Source: an uncultured Clostridia bacterium (GTDB lineage: Bacteria; Bacillota; Clostridia; Oscillospirales; Ruminococcaceae). From it: a DNA stretch of 5,138 bases. Under the pieces are notes generated by a model that ran no database searches, was not told the DNA's origin, and saw only the letters and a program-made list of their open reading frames with translations. Shown here one piece after another: positions 1 to 5,104 of this stretch (positions within the stretch are counted from its first letter, which is position 1; the number at the start of each line of letters is the position of its first letter). A program made the translations under genes and the position numbers. The stretch spans positions 1 to 5,138 of the forward strand of contig CAMEPN010000164.1 in assembly GCA_945931735.1 (NCBI GenBank), written 5' to 3'.

Positions 1-532
1 AGCCCTTCTTCACCATTTCGCCGAACACCTCGACCTGCTTAGCCTCAAACTCGGGCTTGAGGGTCAGATAAGGGTCGTCGAAATCGCCCCAGACGCCAAG
101 ACGCTTGAACTGCTTCTTCTGGTCGTCAAGGCAGGAAAGCGCGAACTGACGGCAGCTCTTTCTCAGAGCAACAGGGTCAACAGAGCCGCTGTCAACGCCG
201 AGCTGCTTTATAGCCTTAAGCTCGATGGGCAAGCCGTGGCAGTCCCAGCCGGGGACATAGTTGGCGTTATAGCCCGTCATGCTCTTATACTTTACGATGA
301 TGTCCTTCAGCACCTTATTGAGCGCGGTACCCATGTGGATATTTCCGTTTGCGTAGGGAGGGCCGTCGTGGAGCGTATAGGAAGGCTTTCCCTTATTTTT
401 TTCGGAAAGCGCGTAGTAAAGGCGCTCCTGCTCCCACTTTTCGAGCATCTCCGGCTCTCTTTTCGGGAGATTGCCGCGCATGGGAAACTCGGTCTGCGGC
501 AGATTTAATGTGCTGTTGAAATCCTCTGACAT
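1..532 (-). CDS. ileS: Isoleucyl-tRNA synthetase, N-terminal part (cut by window edge)
   Basis: Class I aminoacyl-tRNA synthetase that charges tRNA-Ile in the cytoplasm. I translated the first 177 codons from the ATG at 532-530; the frame stays open to the window edge, while the family is about 900-1050 residues. The N-terminal block typical of IleRS is present: [14 protein letters not shown] at about residues 55-68, which carries the ATP-binding HIGH motif, followed by [18 protein letters not shown] and then [12 protein letters not shown] at about 93-104. These residues separate IleRS from ValRS and LeuRS. The HIGH motif reads HMGT (residues 66-69), so its last His is Thr. A strong ribosome-binding site AAGGAG lies at 541-546, 8 nt before the start. 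It follows divIVA by 60 bp, the same order as in B. subtilis, but that gap is too short for a T-box leader. Identity is secure; the rest of the gene is unseen. Confidence 0.96.
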   Translation of the reverse strand, partial: MSEDFNSTLNLPQTEFPMRGNLPKREPEMLEKWEQERLYYALSEKNKGKPSYTLHDGPPYANGNIHMGTALNKVLKDIIVKYKSMTGYNANYVPGWDCHGLPIELKAIKQLGVDSGSVDPVALRKSCRQFALSCLDDQKKQFKRLGVWGDFDDPYLTLKPEFEAKQVEVFGEMVKKG

Positions 533-540
533 ATTGCTAT

Positions 541-546
541 CTCCTT
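541..546 (-). promoter_or_regulatory. Ribosome-binding site of ileS
   Basis: AAGGAG on the minus strand, 8 nt before the ATG at 532. It fixes the ileS start, because the residues after it match the usual IleRS N terminus. Confidence 0.85.
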
Positions 547-574
547 AAGATTTTGTTTTACAATATATTAATTA

Positions 575-598
575 AAGCAAGTCGCATTGCGCTTACTT
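575..598 (-). terminator. Stem-loop over the divIVA stop codon; possible weak terminator or attenuator
   Basis: Minus-strand RNA can form a 10-bp stem: AAGUAAGCGC (598-589) with GCG-A-CUUGCUU (585-575), loop AAU. The stem has one bulged A and one U-G wobble, and its 5' arm contains the divIVA stop codon UAA. It is followed by an AU-rich but interrupted tail (UAAUUAAUAUAUU) rather than a clean U run. It could be a leaky terminator, an mRNA processing or stability element, or chance. It is the only clear structure between divIVA and ileS. Confidence 0.4.
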
Positions 599-1462
599 AT
601 TTTTTCCGAACTGAAGATCGCTGTGCCGTATTTTCGGCTCTGCGCCCGAATTGAAGAACGGCAGGTTCTCCGCGGTCTTAGTGGATACTCCCTCGGAAGC
701 AAGCGCCTTTTCGGCAGGCTCGGGCTTCTCCTCCTCAACAGGTTCTGCGGGCTTTTCCTCGGCAGCGGGAGCAGGCTCGGGCTTGGCTGCCTGCTGCTTC
801 GCGGCAGCCGCTGCGGCAAGCTTTGCCTTTTCTGCGTTGCGCTTTTCGGTTTCCTCCGCCGTGCGCTTTATGAAATCATTTTCGCACTTTTCGGGCAGTT
901 TCTCGATGAACTCGATATGCGCCTTGTAGGAAGTGAGCAGCCTGTTCCTGTAATCCATAACTTCCTTGCGGGTCTGCTGGAGAATGTTCTCCTGTATCTC
1001 CTGCTGGCGGTTCATCTCAGCCTTTATCTCGTCAGCCTTTGCTCTTGCGTCCTTGACAAGCTTATCGGCGCGCTCGTTGGAGTCCTTGGTCATGCGCTTG
1101 GAATAGTCGTCGGCGTCGGCGATCATCTTGTCGGACTTCTCCTTCGCCTCCGAAAGCTGCTTTGTAACTGCCTCGGCAGTTTCCTTCTGAAGCTTTTCTG
1201 CGGCAGCCTTAGACTCGGCAATAATCGCATTTCCCTGCTTCTGCGCAAGAAGCAGCGCGTCTTTCAGCGCGTCCTCGTCGTCGCGGTACTCGCGTATCTT
1301 GTCCGCAAGCACCTCAAGCTTGCGCTCAAGCTCGCTCTTTTCCTTTTGAAGCTGAGCATATTCTGAGGAAATTTCCTTGAGGAAATCATCCACGTCTTCT
1401 GTTTTGTAGCCGTTGAACTTGGCTTTTTCAAATCGTCTTGTAATGATGTCTTTTGCATTCAT
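593..1462 (-). CDS. divIVA: DivIVA family cell-division / polar scaffold protein
   Basis: DivIVA proteins sense negatively curved membrane at septa and poles and recruit division, Min-system or cell-wall enzymes. The 289-residue product has the diagnostic N-terminal domain: MNAKDIITRRFEKAKFNGYKTEDVDDFL at about residues 1-28 matches the DivIVA membrane-binding region, with F16 at the position of B. subtilis F17. The next residue, Arg18 in B. subtilis, is Asn here. Residues about 32-215 form a long Lys/Glu-rich coiled coil. Residues about 215-255 are a low-complexity Ala/Pro/Glu linker, and the tail (about 266-289) is more ordered, with NLPFF and DLQFG. The protein is much longer than B. subtilis DivIVA (164 residues) because of coiled-coil and linker extension. 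The ATG at 1462 has a GGAAGGAAG ribosome-binding site about 9 nt upstream. It sits 127 bp after ylmH and may have its own promoter, though none is convincing. Confidence 0.93.
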   Translation of the reverse strand: MNAKDIITRRFEKAKFNGYKTEDVDDFLKEISSEYAQLQKEKSELERKLEVLADKIREYRDDEDALKDALLLAQKQGNAIIAESKAAAEKLQKETAEAVTKQLSEAKEKSDKMIADADDYSKRMTKDSNERADKLVKDARAKADEIKAEMNRQQEIQENILQQTRKEVMDYRNRLLTSYKAHIEFIEKLPEKCENDFIKRTAEETEKRNAEKAKLAAAAAAKQQAAKPEPAPAAEEKPAEPVEEEKPEPAEKALASEGVSTKTAENLPFFNSGAEPKIRHSDLQFGKNK

Positions 1463-1525
1463 CTGATGTAACTTCCTTCCACAATTTCACAGCCCGAAAA
1501 CAGTCCAGACCCGGCACAGGTGATA

Positions 1526-1546
1526 CTGTCCTATTCTGACGGACAG
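1526..1546. other. Short inverted repeat in the ylmH-divIVA gap
   Basis: CTGTCC (1526-1531) and GGACAG (1541-1546) form a perfect 6-bp stem with a 9-nt loop in the divIVA upstream region. On the minus strand no U run follows, so it is not a terminator for the genes here. On the plus strand a T6 run begins 4 nt after it, but no plus-strand gene is present to end. It might be an operator or a leader hairpin for divIVA, or chance. The rest of this 127-bp gap shows no sigma-A promoter I would defend; the best -35-like TTGAAA (1553-1558) has only a poor partner. Confidence 0.25.
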
Positions 1547-1555
1547 GCATTTTTT

Positions 1556-1586
1556 CAAACATAAATAATGCCGCAAAAAGCAGCAC
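1556..1586 (-). terminator. Likely weak intrinsic terminator after ylmH
   Basis: Three nt after the ylmH stop codon, minus-strand RNA forms a stem UGCUGC/GCGGCA (1585-1580 with 1574-1569) with loop UUUUU. There is one U-G wobble inside the stem and a possible extra G-U pair at its base. A U-rich tail UUAUUUAUGUUUG (1568-1556) follows directly. The short stem and interrupted tail suggest partial rather than full termination. Its placement right after the tightly packed hfq-ylmH block supports a transcript end or attenuation point before divIVA. Confidence 0.45.
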
Positions 1587-1589
1587 ATT

Positions 1590-2339
1590 TCAGATGTATT
1601 TTTCAATCGTTATCCTTATCCTGCCCTTGGCGGACTTTCCCCCGATACTGCTAAGGCGGTAGCGTCCGCTGCCGCGGATAGAGATAACGGTATTTTCCTT
1701 AACCTCCGCGCTTATATTCAGACACGGCGAAAAATCCGCATTCACAAGCCCAGATCTGATGAGCGACGCGGACTTTTCTCTTGAAACATTTGCAGCGGCG
1801 CTGACTATGCAGTCAAGTCGCAGCGACGAAACGGTGGTTTCGGTTTTCTTTGTCGCAGCGGCAGGAATCGGCTTTGTTATGCCCTTTTCCGCATTCAGAC
1901 CGACCTTTCCCGCCTTATCAAGACGGTAGATCAGCTCCTCGGCGTTTTCGTGGCAGAACACCACCGCATAATCCTCCGCGACAAGGATATCGCCCACAAG
2001 CTCGCGCTTTATCCCCAGACCGAGAATTGCTCCAAGGAAGTCGCGGTGAGCGGGCTTATCGCATTTTCGGAACGTGAACGTGACTGCGCAGACGGGAAAA
2101 AGCTCCTCTTTCGGCAGCTCCTCGGCATAGGTATCATCGAAAAAGCCGCAGACCCTGCGCGACGCGCCCTCGTATCCTCCGTAAAAAACAGGATGCCCCT
2201 TTACCGCACACTCCGCGACTACCGCCTCCCTTTCGTTCAGAAAGGCGGAAAATCGCGGCACGCCCGACCTCGCGCTCAAACGCTGAAGATCGGCAATGTG
2301 CGCGGCAAGGTAACGTTCCTCTTCATTAAGCTCGGTCAA
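1590..2339 (-). CDS. ylmH: YlmH family S4-domain RNA-binding protein
   Basis: YlmH proteins bind the large ribosomal subunit; B. subtilis YlmH has been linked to ribosome-associated quality control, and the gene travels with division genes across Firmicutes. The 249-residue product has the family's N-terminal domain with FLNERE (about 33-38), GGYEGASRR (54-62) and the signature HRDFLGAILGLGIKRELVGDI (98-118). A linker follows, then a C-terminal S4 domain (about 171-232) with RLD, SLIRSGLVNAD and ISIRGSGRYRL. Length matches the family. The start is TTG: the preceding in-frame codons are GTC and a TAA stop, and no in-frame ATG lies in the first 40 codons. There is no clear Shine-Dalgarno sequence before it, so translation probably depends on ribosomes finishing sepF, whose stop ends 6 nt earlier in the same frame. 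A slightly later start cannot be excluded. Confidence 0.92.
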   Translation of the reverse strand: MTELNEEERYLAAHIADLQRLSARSGVPRFSAFLNEREAVVAECAVKGHPVFYGGYEGASRRVCGFFDDTYAEELPKEELFPVCAVTFTFRKCDKPAHRDFLGAILGLGIKRELVGDILVAEDYAVVFCHENAEELIYRLDKAGKVGLNAEKGITKPIPAAATKKTETTVSSLRLDCIVSAAANVSREKSASLIRSGLVNADFSPCLNISAEVKENTVISIRGSGRYRLSSIGGKSAKGRIRITIEKYI

Positions 2340-2345
2340 GACTTA

Positions 2346-2816
2346 TCAGACGGTGTAGTCGTCGATGTCGTTTATCCACTCGACGTTCTTCGGAGCGACC
2401 GCATAGGAGCAGGTGCCCGTCTTCTTCATCTTGCCGTCGAGGGCAGTGCATACGCCCGCCATAAAGTCAACAATTCTCATCTTAGCGTCTGCCGCAACGT
2501 TGTCGAGGTTGAGGAAAACGATAGCGTTGTCCTTAAGGTACTCAACGGCGTCCTTCATGACCTCTTCATAGCTTGTCGGGAAAAGAACCGCAAGCTTTCC
2601 GCCGCTGCTGCTGTGCATATTGATAACGCGGGACGAAGAGGATGTGTTCTTCTTCATGCCGAAGCGGCTCTGTGTCTGCTCCGCATAATCGGACGCATAA
2701 TCTGCCTCTTCCTCTGTAACTGCGGAAGAGGAGGTGTCGTAGCCTACCTCGTCGTAATCAACAAAGCCCTCGTCCTGCTCTGCGGAACCGAAAAGGTTCT
2801 TAAAAAAGTTTGCCAT
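2346..2816 (-). CDS. sepF: SepF, FtsZ-binding cell-division protein
   Basis: SepF tethers FtsZ filaments to the membrane and helps build the septum. At 156 residues it is close to B. subtilis SepF (about 150). The N terminus MANFFKNLFG is a short amphipathic segment fitting the membrane-anchoring helix. Residues about 12-60 are an acidic, Ser/Thr-rich flexible linker. The SepF core (about 74-147) matches the family: KLAVLFPTSYEEV, then AVEYLKDNAIVFLNLDNV, RIVDFMAGV (114-122) around the conserved Gly, and a final VAPKNVEWI strand. The start has a strong GGGAGG site 9 nt upstream. It follows yggS by 22 bp and precedes ylmH by 6 bp. Its stop TGA is followed at once by an in-frame TAA. No ftsA is visible in this window, so nothing can be said about redundancy with FtsA. 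Confidence 0.95.
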   Translation of the reverse strand: MANFFKNLFGSAEQDEGFVDYDEVGYDTSSSAVTEEEADYASDYAEQTQSRFGMKKNTSSSSRVINMHSSSGGKLAVLFPTSYEEVMKDAVEYLKDNAIVFLNLDNVAADAKMRIVDFMAGVCTALDGKMKKTGTCSYAVAPKNVEWINDIDDYTV

Positions 2817-2838
2817 AATAAATTTCCTCCCAATTATA

Positions 2839-3549
2839 TTATAAATATTTTCTGTATCCGAACAGGCCGGAGCCTATGCGGACAATTGTTGCCCCATATC
2901 TGACCGCCGTCGCATAATCGCCCGACATCCCCATGGAGAGCGTGTCGAACGGCAGCCCGTTCATTTCGGAACGCATTCTGCCGAAAAGCTCCTGCATATC
3001 CGAAAAGCATTTTTCGCCGCAGTCAGGCGGCGGAATGGTCATCAAGCCGCGAAGCCTGACTTCCTCAAGCTCGGACACTCTTTTGCAGAACTCCTCCGCT
3101 TCCTGCGGGGAGATACCGCCCTTTGTGTCCTCGCCGCCGATGTTTATTTCGGCGAGTATATCCATGACCAGACCGTGCTGCTGCGCCCTGCGGCTTATTT
3201 CCTCCGCAAGGTGCAGGCTGTCGACGGAATGTATCATCGAAACCTTGTCAATAATGTACTTTACCTGGTTGGTCTGAAGCCCGCCGATGAAGTGGATCTC
3301 TGCGGGAGCGTAGCTCTCGCGCTTCTCCATGAACTCCTGCACGCGGTTCTCGCCCAGAAGGTCTATACCCAGTCCCACCGCGAAATTTATCCTTTCCGGC
3401 GAAACCGTTTTTGTGACCGCCATAATACGCACCTTGTCGGTTCTGCCCGACGCGCGCATGGCGTCATCAATATTTTGGCTTATGCGGGCATAATTTTCGC
3501 GTATGTCCTCAAAGCTTGTCTCGGAATTACTCAACAACTTTTCCATCAT
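2839..3549 (-). CDS. yggS: YggS/YlmE family PLP homeostasis protein
   Basis: This family binds pyridoxal 5'-phosphate without known enzyme activity and balances vitamin B6 and amino/keto-acid pools; the B. subtilis member is ylmE. The 236-residue product has the alanine racemase N-terminal-type TIM-barrel motifs in order: AVTKT with the likely PLP lysine K47, LGENRVQE (65-72), HFIGGLQTNQVK (86-97), SVDS (108-111), RGLMTIPP (167-174), SMGMSGDY (205-212) and RIGSGLFG (224-231), which help bind the cofactor phosphate. The His common in HFIGHLQ is Gly here. The first ATG (3549) overlaps the HlyD-like gene by 23 bp; a second ATG at 3546 is better spaced (8 nt) from the AAGGA at 3555-3559, so either may be used. 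The first dozen residues look like a short extension relative to typical members. Translational coupling to the upstream gene is likely. Confidence 0.95.
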   Translation of the reverse strand: MMEKLLSNSETSFEDIRENYARISQNIDDAMRASGRTDKVRIMAVTKTVSPERINFAVGLGIDLLGENRVQEFMEKRESYAPAEIHFIGGLQTNQVKYIIDKVSMIHSVDSLHLAEEISRRAQQHGLVMDILAEINIGGEDTKGGISPQEAEEFCKRVSELEEVRLRGLMTIPPPDCGEKCFSDMQELFGRMRSEMNGLPFDTLSMGMSGDYATAVRYGATIVRIGSGLFGYRKYL

Positions 3550-4738
3550 ACAGATCCTTGCCCTCGGTAACTATCCTGTCATACAGCTTGAGGTAATCGT
3601 CGCCGCCCTCCTGCGAGCAGATGACGTAATCCTCTCCCCAGTAAATGACATTTATCTTTTTGAACGCCAAGCTTGTCCCGCGGACGATGTACACTCCGCG
3701 CTCGTTGTTCTCGTCGTAGCGTATCGCGTCACGGCTTACCCTTAAGCCGCCGTAGCTGTTTATTACCAGCTTGAAGCGCGCTGTCCGCCCCTCGACGACC
3801 TCTGATGTGAGCCTGTCGCATTCAAATATATACACGGCGCGCCCGTCGTCCGTATCGGTGACGGAAACGACCTTCGCGTCGATCAGCATACCCGCGGAGC
3901 CGACTCTCAGCGTAACGCTGCTGCCCTCGTTTATGCCGAACAGGTTTTCCTTATCTATCACGGCGGCAACGCGCCATGTATAGCCCGAAATAAGCTTTCC
4001 TATCGCGCTTCCGCGAGATTTGTCGGGGTTATTTATAATACTTTCTATCCGCTCGGCAGTCATGCTTTCGGTGTCGGAGAGAAAAATTTCGCCCTCGTAT
4101 CCGTCGACATTGCTGACAAAATAGCCCGTGCCGTCCGCAAGAACGCTTGTGACATCGCCCGAAAGCCTTGTCTCAAGCTGCGCTATGCGGCTTTCAAGCT
4201 CGCTTATCTTCTCGGAATAGCCGTCGCTTTCCTGAAGGGTTATTTCCCTCTTGCAAAGCGCCTCGAGCATACCGCTCTGAAGCTCCTTCGCGCCCGAATA
4301 GTCCCCGTCGAGGATAGCGCTGATGAGCTTTGAGTGCTGCTCGTTTATCTGACTGGTGATGACCTCGAGCTGAGAATTATCGGTGCCGATGAGCTTTTCG
4401 GCGCTTTCAAGCACCTCGATATGCTTGGTCAGCTCCTCTATCTCGCGGCGGTATTCGATCTCGCTCTCGTTCTTATACCGGCGGGCGATGACCGAGCTTT
4501 TCCCGACCTTGGAGCCGTCCGCGTGCTCATAGCTGATGACCCCGTTTCCGGAGCTGTATATCAGCGTTTCGTCGCGCATATAAACGCCCTCAAAAGGCAC
4601 CTCTTCCTCCATGCTGTATACCAGCGCGGTCTCCGTCGTCAGCTTCTCGCCGCCGGCGAAAAACATCTGTCCGACAGCGATAACGATGATGAACAAGGAA
4701 AGCAGCGCAATGATAAGCGTCGTCCAGCGGGAATGCAT
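3527..4738 (-). CDS. HlyD-like membrane-anchored adaptor protein of unknown role
   Basis: The 403-residue protein starts with a short cytoplasmic stretch and one hydrophobic membrane segment (about 7-28), placing the rest outside the cell. It then resembles HlyD/membrane-fusion proteins. A first half-lipoyl (barrel-sandwich) motif is seen at about 57-86 (SGNGVISY...DGSKVGK). A helical, coiled-coil-prone hairpin covers about 92-196, and the second half-lipoyl piece lies around 198-220 (VLADGTGYF). A beta-rich region (about 255-325) and a C-terminal domain (about 330-403) follow, with RVSRDAIR, GVYIV and the ending LYDRIVTEGKDLYDGKVV. No ABC transporter or outer-membrane partner is encoded in the window. 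Its ATG shares a base with the hfq stop (TAATG), and AGGA inside the hfq end serves as ribosome-binding site; its 3' end overlaps yggS. Such context suggests a role in envelope or division work, but this is inference and the function is unknown. Confidence 0.82.
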   Translation of the reverse strand: MHSRWTTLIIALLSLFIIVIAVGQMFFAGGEKLTTETALVYSMEEEVPFEGVYMRDETLIYSSGNGVISYEHADGSKVGKSSVIARRYKNESEIEYRREIEELTKHIEVLESAEKLIGTDNSQLEVITSQINEQHSKLISAILDGDYSGAKELQSGMLEALCKREITLQESDGYSEKISELESRIAQLETRLSGDVTSVLADGTGYFVSNVDGYEGEIFLSDTESMTAERIESIINNPDKSRGSAIGKLISGYTWRVAAVIDKENLFGINEGSSVTLRVGSAGMLIDAKVVSVTDTDDGRAVYIFECDRLTSEVVEGRTARFKLVINSYGGLRVSRDAIRYDENNERGVYIVRGTSLAFKKINVIYWGEDYVICSQEGGDDYLKLYDRIVTEGKDLYDGKVVE

Positions 4739-4983
4739 TACTCTTCCTCGGTCTTATCGTAAGCGTCGAGAATTGAAACGGGCTTGAACGGTGTGATTGT
4801 GGAAATAGCGTGCTTATAAATAAGGTTCTGCTTTCCGTCGGTATCAAGAATGACCGTATAATTGTCGAAGCCCTTTACGATTCCCTTGAACTGAAATCCG
4901 TTTGTGATATAGATAGTGACAGGGATCCTGTCCTTTCTTGCCTGATTGAGGAACACGTCCTGTAAATTGATGTCCTTTGCCAT
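4738..4983 (-). CDS. hfq: RNA chaperone Hfq
   Basis: Hfq forms a hexameric Sm ring that binds small RNAs and mRNAs. The 81-residue product covers the whole Sm fold: NLQDVFLNQ (6-14) with Q8 and D9 of the proximal U-binding face, then the Sm1 region ([21 protein letters not shown], about 20-40), and Sm2 IYKHAIST (55-62) with the diagnostic YKH. The lateral rim reads ARKDR (15-19), giving basic residues R16, K17 and R19. The tail is short and ends DKTEEE, an acidic tip. The start at 4983 has an AAAGGTGG ribosome-binding site 9 nt upstream and begins [10 protein letters not shown], as expected. An extended -10 promoter about 110 bp upstream suggests it opens this transcription unit. In many bacteria hfq follows miaA; the gene before it here lies outside the window. 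Confidence 0.97.
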   Translation of the reverse strand: MAKDINLQDVFLNQARKDRIPVTIYITNGFQFKGIVKGFDNYTVILDTDGKQNLIYKHAISTITPFKPVSILDAYDKTEEE

Positions 4984-4992
4984 AATAACTGA

Positions 4993-5000
4993 CCACCTTT
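4993..5000 (-). promoter_or_regulatory. Ribosome-binding site of hfq
   Basis: AAAGGTGG on the minus strand, 9 nt before the ATG at 4983. It lies at the 3' end of the long leader, where pairing with upstream leader sequence could in principle control access. Confidence 0.75.
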
Positions 5001-5016
5001 TTCTCTCTGTATCGGT

Positions 5017-5070
5017 CGGCGCGAGAAGCTCGCATTGCCTTTCGTCGTTCCGGCGCCCGCATAAAAATGC
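5017..5070 (-). promoter_or_regulatory. hfq 5' leader with alternative hairpins
   Basis: The leader of about 100 nt between the predicted start site and hfq holds several short complementary pairs. GCGAG-CUU-CUCGC is a perfect 5-bp hairpin (5033-5021). GCAU-UUUU-AUGC is a 4-bp hairpin (5070-5059). Two longer-range pairings compete with them: GCAUU (5070-5066) with AAUGC (5036-5032), and GCGCC (5022-5018) with GGCGC (5057-5053). Because these cannot all form together, a structural switch is possible, but each stem is short. It matches no riboswitch class I recognise. An untranslated region with incidental structure is the plain alternative. Confidence 0.3.
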
Positions 5071-5093
5071 AAACTACCCCAACTATATAATCT

Positions 5094-5104
5094 AGTATAA
5101 CATA
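5094..5104 (-). promoter_or_regulatory. Extended -10 promoter upstream of hfq
   Basis: The minus strand reads TATGTTATACT: a -10 hexamer TATACT (5 of 6 to TATAAT, at 5099-5094) preceded by TGT and TATG, the classic Gram-positive extended -10 (TRTGnTATAAT). The -35 at the expected distance is poor, as is common with extended -10 promoters. Upstream DNA (5105-5135) is A/T-rich and could help polymerase binding. Transcription would begin near 5087, leaving a leader of about 104 nt before hfq. Confidence 0.55.

Noticed and set aside
587..1366. Long plus-strand open frame (259 codons) opposite divIVA
   Set aside because: It is the antisense of a clear divIVA gene. Its Leu-rich composition mirrors the Lys/Glu codons of the coiled coil, and it has no family match or ribosome-binding site that I can see.
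1526..1556. Plus-strand terminator-like hairpin followed by T6
   Set aside because: The stem is only 6 bp with a 9-nt loop, and no plus-strand gene precedes it.
2825..2843. TATAAT-like bases between yggS and sepF as a sepF promoter
   Set aside because: They overlap the yggS stop and lie too close to the sepF ribosome-binding site for a start site to leave it intact; no -35 is seen.
1950..2903. Plus-strand open frame of 317 codons across ylmH, sepF and the end of yggS
   Set aside because: It runs antisense through three well-supported genes and resembles no known family; GC-biased codon use of the true genes explains the lack of stops.
4334..4762. Plus-strand open frame of 142 codons opposite the HlyD-like gene
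   Set aside because: Antisense shadow of the helical region of the HlyD-like protein, without its own start signals or recognisable motifs.
5086..5091. Perfect TATAAT on the plus strand near the hfq promoter (possible divergent promoter)
   Set aside because: No -35 at the right distance and no plus-strand gene downstream in the window; it is a by-product of the A/T-rich promoter region.
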